64,000 bases of DNA from NCBI GenBank assembly GCA_007922225.1, contig ML679961.1:68800890-68864889 (forward strand), written 5' to 3'. A program made the position numbers and the translations under genes. Positions 26,720 through 37,901 of this stretch are shown piece by piece; position 1 is the first letter of the stretch, and the number at the start of each line of letters is the position of its first letter. Origin of the DNA: Emydura subglobosa. Its lineage: Eukaryota > Chordata > Testudines > Chelidae. The notes beneath the pieces are model-generated. The model ran no database searches, was not told where the DNA came from, and saw only the letters and a list, made by a program, of their open reading frames with translations.

Positions 26720-29525
26720 ATCTTGGGCTTCCTAATGCCCCAGCCTTGTTTGCACTCCTGCAGCACACTTGGAATGAGGAGCATGCTTTGGTACGTTTAA
26801 TGATTGGAAGATGGCCTTGTTGATTTCAATAAATCCTGCAGGCTTAAAAAATCCCTTAAATTGACTTGCACTACCAGCCGGTCTCTTTTAGCGTTTTCCT
26901 TTGACCTGGAGCAGTTCTGACACTGGAGTCATCCTTACAGTAGTCAATGCTCTTGGGGTTTCTTGGGCACCAGCAGGTTAAAATCTTTGTATGTCATGCA
27001 GATAGCTTGCCATATTCATATGCAGAAATATTTCATGTCCTGAATTTCTGCCATCTATCTCCCTGTCTCTGTCTGCAGCAAGCATGGGAGAGAATGCAGA
27101 TTTACTGTGTTTGTCAAAGAGAGAGGCAAATATTTAGGACAGTATGTTGCTCTGCTGTCTGAAAACCTTCACGGAAATGCTTCACCACAGTTTCATAAAG
27201 GGTTTCAAGCCAAGGCTAAAGGTGTGATTGTGGCTGTGACTCCCTCTGTCTGCCTTCAAAAATAGGCTGCCTGGTAGAATATATATTGGGAAGAGCTCAG
27301 GAATTATACTTGTTTAGTGTTTGTACCTTCTCCCCTTTATATGCATGCTGTCTCTCCCATTCTCTACTCTGACTCTGGTACCATTCGTCCATTGGAAGAG
27401 GTTACTGTTGTACCAGCACTCCTCACTGTTAGCTCTATTTATTCTCTCCCAAGTCCTGTAAGTTGGACTGTAAGGCTGAACAATTCCCATCAGTACTGGG
27501 AAAGATCGCTTCTGGTCTGTAACTGTGACACACATGAGCAGTCCTTGGCAGTATTGCCTGTGCACAAGGGGAGGGAGTGGGTTCTTTGACCTGAGGTCCC
27601 ATTTTGGTATTTAGGCTTTTCAGTTCAATGCAAGTGCACTAGAAATGCCTAGATAGAGATCTATGATCAGAGTATGAGCACTGTAGGAGTGAGTCTTTGG
27701 CAGCCCCAGTTGGTAAGACTATGGGTTCATGACAGCCACCTATTGACTTGCACTTATTGACTTGCAGGATGGTGGTTGAGCCGTCTTCAGAATGTTCACT
27801 TGCTTCAGAGCACCAAGGATTACTTGATTCTCTTCTATAATGAGGCCAGCTGTGGAATATTCTGTTCCCAGACCTATGGTTTTCTTAGCAAATTATCTTG
27901 CAGGGGGTTTAAAGTAAACACTATAGGTATGGTAGGATAAGCCATGTCTCTTCCATTCAACAAAGACCTCCAACTTCCTACCGACCTTTTCTTCACTATT
28001 CTTGACAGCCTCACTGCCTCTCACACTACGCTCCAAAGGAGTCATCTCAAAGTTCTTCCAACAACTGTCATCTTTTCATAAAGAAACAGAAGGCTTTAGG
28101 ATCTGTGTGTTGCAACCTCTGACCTTCATTTTACAAGGCAGAGGACTGGCTTACATTCAGTTCCCTTCTCTCCTGTGCTACGTGGTGATGTCCTGTGATT
28201 CTAAGATTTCCAGTGTCCTTGAGAATATGAATTTATATGCACTGACAGAGGTATGAGGTAGTTTCTTCAGTGAACAGCACAGCAGACCATTACTCTCTTG
28301 TCCTCAGGAAAAGGTGTTTGGTTTGGGAGCCCTTATTTTTCCTTGTTATGGAATATTGTCATATCCTTGTCATGGATATTTTACCTTGACAGCCTGAAAG
28401 TAAAGCTTGTGAAGTTGGCTTGGTCTACTTATTTACACATATACAAAGGGGAAAGATGTCTGGCTGGGTAAACCTTCAGCCAAGAAGTGCAAGAGATCCC
28501 CTCTTTCTGGAGTGTCAGTCATGCCAGGTCAATTCCTTCCACTAGGAGTTCAACCATCTTTTGACTCATCAAAACTCTTTTATATCTTACGTTGATTAAT
28601 ATTGGTACTAGAACTGGGCTGAAATTTTCTACCAAAACTTTTTTCATCAGAAAATGCTGTTTGTCTTCTAAACTGAAGTTTCATGGACATACTCAGGTTT
28701 CAACTAACTTCTATCAAAACATAGAAACCTGCCTGGTTTTCCACTAACTCACCTGGTGTGGGTTTCTGGGCTTCTGGGTCTGTGGCTCAGGGGCAGTCCC
28801 CATCATGCTGACTGCCTCAGAGTCAAGGACCTTAGAGCTTTTAGGGTCCCTGTTGCAGAGTTGGGAGTTTAGGAGCCATGGCTGGTTCAATTTCCTTGCC
28901 CTTCCCCCAAATTTTGAAACTTCAAAGTTTTTATTCCAAACAGAAAGGAAAACTTGCTTGAAACAAAGTTTCAACTAGCTCTAATTGGTACCTGCCCCAA
29001 GGCATGCACGGTCTAATGGTATTGTGATTCAGCGAGAGGCGTGCAGATAAAGGGGATTATAGGAGAGGAAGAACAAGAGCAACAGCAACGTTGCATTGTT
29101 AGTCAGTAAGATGTGAACATCTGGATGGCTTAGTTCCTTTGTTACCTATCCTTTCCCTTGCTTGTCATAGGTGAAATGGCAGAAATGAGTTTTTAGGAGG
29201 AAGTATTTGAATGTGACAAGCGAGGTGAAGGGGGCAGGCTAGCTAAAGGTGAGTGTGGAAGGAGGTGATGTAGATATTTGTGTCAGAGAAGGTGAAAAGG
29301 GGATGATGCTGATGTTTCTTGATCATGGATGACTCCTGTACTGTGGATGGGGAGGACGTTCATGCTCCTACTTCTCAGCCTATCTTCAGCATTTAATGCT
29401 GTTGGCGATGAAATGTTACATTCCTGCCTGAGAAGTAGAACAATTTAACAAAAAGCACTAAAATGGTTCTGATCCTTTCTTTCTAGTTATTACTAGCGTG
29501 GTGAGCAACTTCGGCATTAGTGAGA
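26720..29525. other. Intron, nothing recognised
   Basis: Intron sequence without a feature I can support. A local direct duplication is visible near 27738-27770, where ACTTGCA/TTATTGACTTGCA wording repeats. Confidence 0.5.
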
Positions 29526-29529
29526 CCTC

Positions 29530-30085
29530 AGTGATGTAGACTCAGACTATAAGGTCAGATGGGACCATTACGATCATCTAGTCTGACCTCCTGCACAATG
29601 CAGGCCACAGAACCTCACCCACCTACTCCTGTAATAGACCCCTAACCTAAGACTGAGTTATTGAAGTCCTCAAATAATGATTTAAAGATTTCAAGGTACA
29701 GCGAATCCACCAGCAAGTGACCTGTGCCCCATGCTACAGAGGAAGGTGAAAAACTCAAAGGGCCCATGCCAATCTGCCCTGGGGGAAAATTCCCTCCTGA
29801 TCCCAAATATGGCGATGAGCTAAAGCCTGAGCATGTGGGCAAGACTCACCAGCCAGACACCCAGAAAGAATTATCTGTAGTAACTCAGAACCCACCCCAT
29901 CTAATATCCCTTCACAGGCCATTGAGCATATTTACCGCTAGTAATCTAAGATCAGTCAATTGCCATATTAGGCTGTCCCATCATACCATCCCCCTCCATA
30001 AATTTATCAAGCTCAGTCTTGAAGCCAGTTAGGTTTCTTGCCCCCACTGCTCCCCTTGGAAGGCTGTTCCAGAACTTCACTGTGT
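29530..30085 (-). mobile_element. CR1-type LINE 3' end, antisense
   Basis: Begins with the antisense CR1 3' signature GGTCAGATGGGACCATTACG then ATCATCTAGTCTGACCTCC. It runs into GAAGGCTGTTCCAGAACTTC, the antisense of the conserved RT C-terminal region. It belongs to a different CR1 subfamily from the copy directly to its right. Confidence 0.78.
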
Positions 30086-30480
30086 CCAATTCTGGGTGCT
30101 GCACTTTAAGGAAGATAAAGGCAAAAAGGAGAGAAAGTCCAGAGGAGAGCAATGAAAATGATAATAGGTTTAGAGAATCTGACCTATAAGGAAAGGTTAC
30201 AAACTGGGCATGCTCAGTCTTGATAAAAGAAGACTGAGGAGTGCTGGGGGGGCTGATAGGACTTGAAGTATGTTAAGGGCATAAAAAAGACAGTGATTGA
30301 TTGTTCTCCATGCACACTGAAGGTAGGACAAAAAGTAATGGGCTTATATAGCAGCAAGGGAGATTTAGGTTAGATATTAGGAAAAGACTTTCTAACTATA
30401 AAGATAGTTAAGCACTGGAACAGGTTACTAAGGAAGGCTGTGGAACTCCCTTACTGGAGGGTCTAAAAACCAGGTTAGTC
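30086..30480 (+). mobile_element. CR1-type LINE fragment, sense
   Basis: A sense fragment of CR1 RT C-terminal DNA, with GTCCAATTCTGGGTGCTGCA, AAAGTCCAGAGGAGAGCAAT and GGTTAGATATTAGGAAAAGA. Its left junction is flush with the opposing copy at 30085. Confidence 0.75.
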
Positions 30481-30484
30481 AATG

Positions 30485-31135
30485 CCAGGTGCTTCAGAGG
30501 GAATGAACAGAACAGGCAATCATTGAGTGATCCATCCCCTGTTGTTCAGTCCCAACTTCTGGCAATCAGAGGCTAGGGACACTCAGAGCATGGGCTTGTA
30601 TCCCTGACCATCTTGGCTAATAGCCACTCTGGTCCTAGCCTTTTTAACTTATCTAATTATTTTTTGAACTCCATTATAGTTTTGACCTTCACAACATCCT
30701 CTGGCAGCAAGTTCCACAGGCTGACTGTGCACTGTGTGAAGTACTTCCTTTTTGTTTGTTTTAAACTTGGTACCGGTTAATTTCATTGCGTGACCTCTGG
30801 TTCTTGTGTTATGTGAAGGAGTAAATAACACTTCTTTATTCACTTTCTTCACACCCGTCACCATTTTATAGACCTATATCATATATCCTTTTAGTAGTCT
30901 CTTTTCCAATCTGCAAAGTCCAAGTCCTTTTAATCTCTCCTCATATAGAAGCTGTTCCATACCCTTAATCATTTTTGAAGCCCTTCTCTCTACCGTTTCC
31001 GATTCTAATATCTTTTTTTGAGATGAGGTGACCAGTAATTCATGCAATATTCAAGGTGTGGGCTCACCGTGGATTTATATAGTGGCATTATGATATCTTC
31101 TGTCTTATTATCTATTCCTTTCCTAATGGTTCCTA
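30485..31135 (-). mobile_element. CR1-type LINE, antisense
   Basis: Antisense CR1 copy of the same subfamily as the one at 9195-12060; both share CTTCACAACATCC, GTTCCACAGG and GTAAATAACACTTC in order. Coding frames are broken. Confidence 0.78.
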
Positions 31136-31139
31136 ACTA

Positions 31140-32985
31140 CTTCTCTCTCTGTCTCTCTGCAGGAGACTTAGATGTGACAATTGCAAATTTTCCATGATCC
31201 CTTTTACTGGCATAACTATACTGAATATTCTTCTGAGTGATGGTTTCTTGTCACTGGAGTCCAGATAGAGCTGTTAAAAGCAGGAGCTCTAAATTTTCAT
31301 GTGCTTGATTTTATTGTTTCATTTTCTTCCCATTTTTCTCTGTTGCTCTGCATTTAAGGAGGCAGCATATTGGAGTAATGATTTAAATTTACTCCTACCC
31401 CACATTGCTTTCCTTCCCAGGGTTTGATGAAGAGGGGCATTCTCAGAAGCAGTTTTTTAAGTAGAAAGGGATCACCACCTAGGACTTGGTGGTGGTATTT
31501 GTTTGCATTCTGTTTCTTTCTACTAAAGATCTTTGAATAGGGACACTTAGCACTGGGATATCACTACCAAACATGCAACAATTTATATTAATTATGTTCA
31601 TCTTCTTGAAAATAGTTACAGATAAAGAACACAACAAGGTCTGGATGAATGGAAATGATACTGAGTCTACACTTTTAACTTTGCTTACTAGTACTTGGGA
31701 AGTGTCTTATTTTGCCCTATGATCTTCTCATTATAGGCCACATCTGTCTTCCCTGATTTTTTGCATTTATTTTAACTCTTTTGCACCCCTCTTCTCAGTC
31801 TTAATGCACAATGACAATGCCTAGATGTAGTGATAGTTCAAGACTTCTTCCTTGCAGTGGGACTACTATTAGCAGGACATTGCTGGCTTCTGCAGAATAA
31901 TATCCTGTTACCATGAATGCTGACTCCCACAAGTTAAGCTTCTCCATAGCAGGATGTTGCTAGGATGAGTGTCTACGTACCAGTGCCCACTGAGACTGCA
32001 GTAGTATGAGCTTTCTTGCAGTAGGGTGATTGCTGCCTTTCAGCTCTGGGACATGTGGCCTCTGAAATTGAGGGGCTGGGAGTAGAGTGCAGTAATCTCA
32101 GGTAAGGTCTCCCAGAGAGGGATTACCTATCACTGCTCCAGGAAGTGGCTTTTTTGCTGTCTTATTGAATTGCATACTTTGTTTCAATTTGCTGCCTATG
32201 TTCATACCTTGTCACGTCTCTGCATTCTGCTTCCTAGTTATCTCCCTTTCATTTAATGTTTGGGATTATTTTTTCCCAGATGTGTTATTGGTTTCCATTT
32301 TTCGTTTTTATTTACTGTTCATATTTCTCTTCGCCTCCCTATTCAGGGCAAAATTGGCAGTTAATTTGCCTTCTGTAATCACACCCGTTACTCATCAGTA
32401 TGCGTATGTCAGGGATTACAGGGTGTGCTATGCCTTGCACCCCTCTGTAGTCTCTTTTGACTACACCCTTCCTAGTAATAGATCTTGAACCTTCACTCAA
32501 GGGGGAGTCCTGACTCTTTCACTGGGTCTCCAGGCTTCAGCATTTCTGTCTCTTTCCATGACTCCTTTAGCAGGGCCAGTTTGGTTTGATGGCTTGCAGG
32601 AGTCTTCTCTCTTGGGAGCTTTGGCCAGAAATGTATATGGGGTCACTGATTTGAAAAGGCTGAACTAAGTACCACTTAGTTAACAGGAACACAGTAGTGG
32701 AGAAATTTGTTAAAACAACAAAGCAGTCTTACATCTATGAATCTTACTGAAACTTCATTCTTTCCTTGAAAATTTTGGGTAAGTTGTATGCACCCTAGAC
32801 ACAGTTCTGGATTGAGACAGGCAGACAGCCCTTGAAGCATACTCTGTGTCTCACTGCCAGAGAGTCTCCTCCAGCTGCTGCTGCTCACTCACACCCTCTT
32901 TTTTCTTTAGGCAGAAGTCTTCAAAAATTGTTCAACAATTCAAAGTCTTCAACAATTCAAAAAATGTCCCGTTGATCCTAGGCTT
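31140..32985. other. Intron, nothing recognised
   Basis: Intron sequence. The frame at 32165-32488 (+) is hydrophobic but AT-rich and lacks any family motif, so it is not called. Confidence 0.5.
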
Positions 32986-32989
32986 GGGC

Positions 32990-33277
32990 CTAGGAAAAAT
33001 AAACCTGCTGTGGGTATTTCCTAGTTAATAGTTCTGCCATGGTTCTGTAAGGTTCTTTTGCGAGGTATCTTGACTTATCTCTATCACTGATTTGGTTCCC
33101 CCTCCAAAAGACTTTGATTTTCTCCATGCAGTCATACAGAATAATACCAAATAGGTAAACTGAGGCACCTATAACCATAGAAATACATACATTTCTCACA
33201 TGCTCCACAGTGTAACCAAACATGGTAAAACCAAACCCAACCTCTGCAACATCCCCATTAGATGCCTTCTTCACCAA
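32990..33277 (-). other. Unassigned 95-codon open frame, probably repeat-derived
   Basis: An uninterrupted minus-strand frame beside the LTR-like element at 33332. It encodes a hydrophobic middle stretch (VCISMVIGASVYLFGIIL) followed by a charged tail. I do not recognise the product. The DNA wording (TGCCTCAGTTTACCTATTTG on the minus strand) reminds me of retroelement leader or LTR sequence, but I cannot place it. It could also be a chance frame. Confidence 0.2.
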
Positions 33278-33374
33278 TTATTTATCACTTCTCTTTTACT
33301 TTCCTACCTATTGAAATTTAAATATGATTACTGTAAAGGACCCCTGTTGAGGGCAGGTCCGGTGGCCCTTCCTC

Positions 33375-33408
33375 ACTGTCAATCTGAGGGAGGGCACACC
33401 TCCTGGCT
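33375..33408. repeat. Direct repeat near left end of LTR-like copy 1
   Basis: CTGTCAATCTGAGGGAGGGC then ACACCTCCTGGCT resembles the right terminus at 34523-34557 (CGTCAGTCTCTGAGGGAGGC then CACACCTCCCGGCTA) in the same orientation. The equivalent pair exists in copy 2. Confidence 0.6.
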
Positions 33409-33429
33409 CCTGCGCCCTGTGGGGAGTCC

Positions 33430-33925
33430 TGACAAAGAGGGGACAGTCTCCAGCCCATAATAGGGAGAGCCCAGATTCCAGGCCCGGCCTTGTGGGCCAA
33501 GCAAGCAGGGAAGTAGTCTCTGGCCCTTAGTAGGGTGCACATGCTGTCCAAGGCCCCGACCCTGAGGCAGGGCGGGCCGGCAGACTGCTACAGTTTCTAG
33601 CCCTCTGTAAGGTGAGCACACAGTGTAAGGTCGGTCCTTAGACAGGGCAGGCCAAGCAGACGAAAACAGTCTCTAGCCCTTCGTAGGGCGAGTAAGCAGT
33701 TCTGAGCCCCGGCCCTTAGGCAGGGCAGGGCGGGCAGAAAGGAAACTGTCTCTAGCCCTCAGAGGGGCGAGGAAATAGTCCAAGGTTCAGCGCTCAGGCA
33801 GGACAGGCAGGCAGTGAGGAAAACAGTCTTTGGCCCCCAGCGGGGTGAGCAAGCACTCTCAGAGCCCTGGCCTTTAGGCACAGCGGGGCAGACAGTGGGG
33901 AACAGGCTCTGGCCCTTAGCGGGTG
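33430..33925. repeat. Degenerate tandem repeat, about 75-bp period
   Basis: Roughly six to seven imperfect units, each built of a CAGTCTCTAGCCCT-like block, a TAGGGTGAGCAAGCAG-like block and a GGCCCTTAGGCAGGGCAGG-like block. The array fills the left half of the LTR-like element. Copy 2 has a shorter related array. Confidence 0.75.
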
Positions 33926-33932
33926 ATCACCC

Positions 33933-34349
33933 CTAGGTCAAGGTAGGAAGGATCACTGGGTCAGCAGGGCTGCAGCCGAAACGTGCTGACTTGGTGCGAG
34001 CTGCTATAGTCAGCTGCCCTGGGCTACTTTCTCCCACCCTCTCCTTAGAGTACCTGACCCTTGAATTGCACCCCATCTCCTCAGGGTACTCTGCCAAAGG
34101 GAAGTTCCAGAATCCCTCAGCCTCATTATTCAACAGCTGGTCCAGGAACTCTTCGGAATCGTCCGTGGAGGGCAGCTCCTCTAGGTCACAGGGTCCTGGG
34201 GTCTCTTCTGGCTCACAGAGTGTTGGCAGCTTGGGTAGCTCCTCCGGGTCACAAGGCGCAGGGGTCTCCTCCGGCTCGCCAGGCTCAGGTAGCTCCTCCA
34301 GGTCCTCAGGGCCCCAGGCAGTGGGCAGCTCTGGCAGCCTCTTCTCCAA
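33933..34349 (-). CDS. Retroelement frame with E-E-L-P repeats, copy 1
   Basis: Minus-strand frame of 138 codons inside the LTR-like element, 80-90 bp downstream of its TATA box. The product is acidic and Pro-rich in its first two thirds, with repeats such as EDLEELP, DPEELP and DLEELP. It then has EGFWNFPLAEYPEE and a basic C-terminal part. There is no ATG: the nominal first codon is TTG, and the frame stays open upstream to a TGA at 34395-34397. A frame of the same order and wording occurs in copy 2, and in the compared stretch the differences are mostly silent or conservative (GGA/GGG, AAC/AAT, TTG/CTG, CCT/CCC, GAG/GAC). That suggests coding ancestry. I know no family for it. Translation would need a non-AUG start, a spliced leader, or an ATG lost in both copies. 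Confidence 0.35.
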   Translation of the reverse strand: MEKRLPELPTAWGPEDLEELPEPGEPEETPAPCDPEELPKLPTLCEPEETPGPCDLEELPSTDDSEEFLDQLLNNEAEGFWNFPLAEYPEEMGCNSRVRYSKERVGESSPGQLTIAARTKSARFGCSPADPVILPTLT

Positions 34350-34430
34350 GTGCAGGCCTGGGCCCCAGCCCCAAGGGAGAGATATCCTTCTCCCTCAACT
34401 GTCTTCCCCTTACTGAGCGGGAAGGCTTGC

Positions 34431-34440
34431 CTTTTATATC
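34431..34440 (-). promoter_or_regulatory. TATA box of LTR-like copy 1
   Basis: GATATAAAAG on the minus strand, preceded by a GGCGGAGC GC-rich block. It lies about 120 bp from the right end of the element, the same offset as in copy 2, which supports its role as the element's promoter. Confidence 0.55.
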
Positions 34441-34564
34441 CTTGCTCCGCCTACCTGATTCCAGTCAGGTGGTGCTGTACTCCCGGGCTCCGCCCCCCAG
34501 AGGGAGTTTAACTTTCCCTGGCCGTCAGTCTCTGAGGGAGGCCACACCTCCCGGCTACAATTAC

Positions 34565-37500
34565 TTTATAAACTGATTTGCTCTAACTTTAAATTAGATT
34601 TTGTGAAACACTGTATAAAATGCTCTAAATAAAGGTTTTAGTTAGTACCTCTGCCACATTGTCTTGATCTGCTAATTTAGTAATTCTTTAAAAAGCAATC
34701 AGGTTTGTCTGGCATGATTTGATATTTATAAACCTGTTCGGCTTACCGTTTATACCTCTAATATACTTACATGGGATTTTCAGAAGTGCTTGGTATTGAT
34801 CTAACTCAAGTCCCATTGTAGTCAAGGGAAGCAGTTAGACCAACACAGAGTGTTTTTGTCAATCCCATCTTAAATGGGATCTTAAATGGACTTTTTTCTG
34901 ATTCATTATTTTGTTAAGATGTGCAATTAAACATGCAGGATGGTAAGTACTAGGATCATATCATCTTCCCTTTCCTGAAGATCTCTACTACATTTTGCTT
35001 TTCTTCAGTCTCTCTGTAACTGCTCAGTTCTTAATTCTTTTTAAAAAATGACCTGGCTTGGTAAATTAACTAATTTTCTTCCTTACTTCATGGTGTATGG
35101 ATCTGCAGTTCGTTTTTTCAAATCTGCTTTTACCTATCTATATCAGTCACTATTTAAAAGGTTATCATTACCCCCTCGTTGTATTCATCTCTATTTATCT
35201 TGTTAACTTAAAAAAAAAGAAAAAGACAGTTTTTGGTTTCTTAGTCAGTTTTTAGAATAATCTATTTCATCTCTCTCCATTATTAATATGACCTCATTTC
35301 CCCTTGCACATCCTTGATTATATTTGTAAATTTTCTTCTCTTTTGCTCTTATGCCCTTTGGCAGTATTAGTTTTCATATAAATTATCTGATTCTTTATAC
35401 TGCTGTTTGATTCCCCACATTTTATAACCAGAACAAATTAGTTATTTTTAACCTCAGCTTTTTGAGACAATCCCTCATGTAGCCATTTTGGCCATTGCTT
35501 TCTTGCATTTTTTCTTTTCAGAGGAATTAATCTATGCCCCAATTACGGTGCTTCAAGGTTCCCCTGCCGCCTTTCATGCTCATGATTTTTTATTCTTCTT
35601 CAGTGTAACTCACTCAGTGGATTTTTTTTAATTCTTAGAATTTTCTTTTTTTCTCTCTGCACAAATCTCCTTTTGCTTCTTGCATTGTTTGTTGACATGG
35701 ATAACAATAATCAGGGATTCTTTAGGATACTCTGGCCTTGTTATAGACTAGATCCTGACACTGAGGAAGGCAGCATCTTCCTGTTTCCTTTCTTTTGTCT
35801 CTTCTGCAGGGAAGATACTGGGTTGATTTTAGGTGGATAGCTGTTTTTTATAGAAGGGATCCACTTGTTCAAGTTGTGCGTTTTGCTATGAAACTGCACA
35901 CTGTAAATCTTCTTGCTGTTCAGCCATGGTAGCTGATGAGTCTAATAAGTAGCTGACATGAAGACAGAAAATTTGAAGTTGAGACAGAACCCAAGTTACT
36001 GGTATGGAGTATAAAATCCCACTAGTACTTTGGAAACTTGTTTCATTCCTTGAAGCACTACTTCGTGTTGGCACTGCAGTCATGTTATCATCTGCTCTCC
36101 TCACTCTGTAAGCAGAGTTTATATGGTACAGAAATAACACAGAAAGCACCACCCATCTTTACCAATCGCTTGGGTTTTTTATTTCCTTTGTAGAAGGTGC
36201 AGGAATAATCTCCAGCTAGCATCAGGGTAACATCAGCTGCTCCAGCTTTTCAGCAGTAGATGAAGGTGTTTGGGGTAACACAGAGCTCTCAATATGTCAT
36301 GATGAGCATGGGATTAGGTAGAGTCTCTGTAAATTAGTAGATCTAACTAGATGGTGTCTGCTTGTATTATGCCTCTTCCTTCCTCTCCCCCTACGCTGTC
36401 CATCTCATCCTTTAATCATCTTGTTCTTTTTCATCAGGGACTACAATAAATGGGAATCTCCAGCATTCTTTGAGATACAATTGGCTTTTCTACTTTATTA
36501 TCCCATATCCTGTTATCTGGAGTCAGGGTACACATGGGGCAGGTGGTTTGAAACCGTAGGATTTGCTTCACCTGCCAATTCACTAGAACTTGCCTCTGTT
36601 TACCTTCAGGCCATATTACAAGGCATATCTCTTCTCTCAAGCTATTCCTGGAAGGAGGGAGGAAGGAGAGAAGAATGAATAGGTTGATGTGGTATAGTAG
36701 GAGAGCTCTGAGATATCTGGTTGGATTTTGAAGAGTTTGTGTTTAAGACACTGAATTATTGAAACTTTTATGATATTTGTATGGGTGCCAACAGCATTCA
36801 GTAGGTGCATTTTAAAAATCAGAATGAGTAATTATTAGTCACTGTGGTTCTTTAGATTTCTGAACTTGCTTGGAGAGGTGGCTATGGGCATTTGCATCCT
36901 TTTTTCTCCCTTTGTTTCTGCCAGCCTGAATTAATTTCTTGTTCCTTTAAAACTTGCTATAGAAATACTTTTAGTTGCAGAGTTTTGCAAGGGGCAGCCT
37001 GCTGATTTCCCTCTTGCTGGATTCTCCTCTGCCAAAAGCAACTTGTAACTCCAGTGGATGCCTCCATGTTGCTGATCTAAGGGGTTCTCTCTGGACCAGT
37101 TTTGTCTCTCTTCTCTCATCACCAAGCACCCAACCTGATTTGAGGCCTGTTAAAAAGGACTTTTTTAAAAAGTGGATTATTTGTCTTAGCTTTTTACTAG
37201 CTTTAGCTCTACGTAGTGGTCTTAGTGCATATCACTCCGTTCCTCAACAGCTGCTTCCTCTCCAACTCCCTGCATAGTGAGACAAGACTGGGGAGTGGTG
37301 CGGATGGTGGTGGGAGAATAGCTGGATTTTTTTCCCTTTGGCAAGAGAGTGAAGTTGAGTGCTTACATCCATCATCTTTGATGAAGAAACTCCACAGTGT
37401 TCTTTCTACTGTTGATCTGCTTCTTAATGGGCAAGAGGCCTCTTATTCAATGGGAAACAAGAACGGCAACTTGTTTTCCTTTGCAGACTTCAGGCCTATA

Positions 37501-37900
37501 ACCCATAGGCCCATGGGCTGAGATCCAGCTATGTGGCCAAATACTAAAACTGCAGCCTGTTTAGGCAGATGGGGAGAGAAATGGATGGGTTTAATTTTCT
37601 GTGCTTTGTTTTAGATTTGATTTTGATGAAGTAAAGTTTAAGATGCTAATGAGCTATGGAGTGCAACCTCTGGTCTTCTGTTCCTGGTTCTTCAGATGTG
37701 TGGAAAACAGCCATGTAATGGACCCTACTTCTCAGTCCATGTTTCCATGCTTACTGTTAAAAACAAACTACATGCATAGTATAGCTGTGTAGTTGCTGGA
37801 GTGGGTTAGGAATTTGCTGCTACTAGGTTTGTTGCATCAGAAAGAGACTTAGTATTCCAAAGACTATAGTAATGAGGATGTGTAGCCCTTGAAACTTCTT
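34565..37900. other. Intron, mostly nothing recognised
   Basis: AT-rich intron sequence. Near 34771-34870 a short segment starts GGGATTTTCAGAAGTGC and ends TTTTTGTCAATCCCAT. The ends are imperfect inverted repeats, so it may be another small MITE. No other feature could be supported. Confidence 0.5.
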
Positions 37901-37901
37901 G

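Larger units (their letters stand above)
33332..34559 (-). mobile_element. LTR-like retroelement copy 1 (1228 bp)
   Basis: The ends are TGTAAAGGAC...GGCTACA, i.e. TG...CA, flanked by the identical 5-mer ATTAC on both sides (33327-33331 and 34560-34564). This is the signature of integrase-mediated insertion. A minus-strand TATA box about 120 bp from the right end sets the orientation. The left half holds tandem repeats. The middle holds a long minus-strand frame. The same family recurs at 60625-61798. It could be a solo LTR with an unusually long transcribed part, or a compact complete non-autonomous element. I saw no canonical poly(A) signal between the TATA box and the left end. Confidence 0.75.

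Noticed and set aside
33991..34576. Plus-strand Ser/Gly-rich and Pro-rich frames (141 and 171 codons)
   Set aside because: They are the antisense of the E-E-L-P frame in a GC-rich segment. The TATA box lies on the minus strand, and the runs follow from the repeats on that strand.
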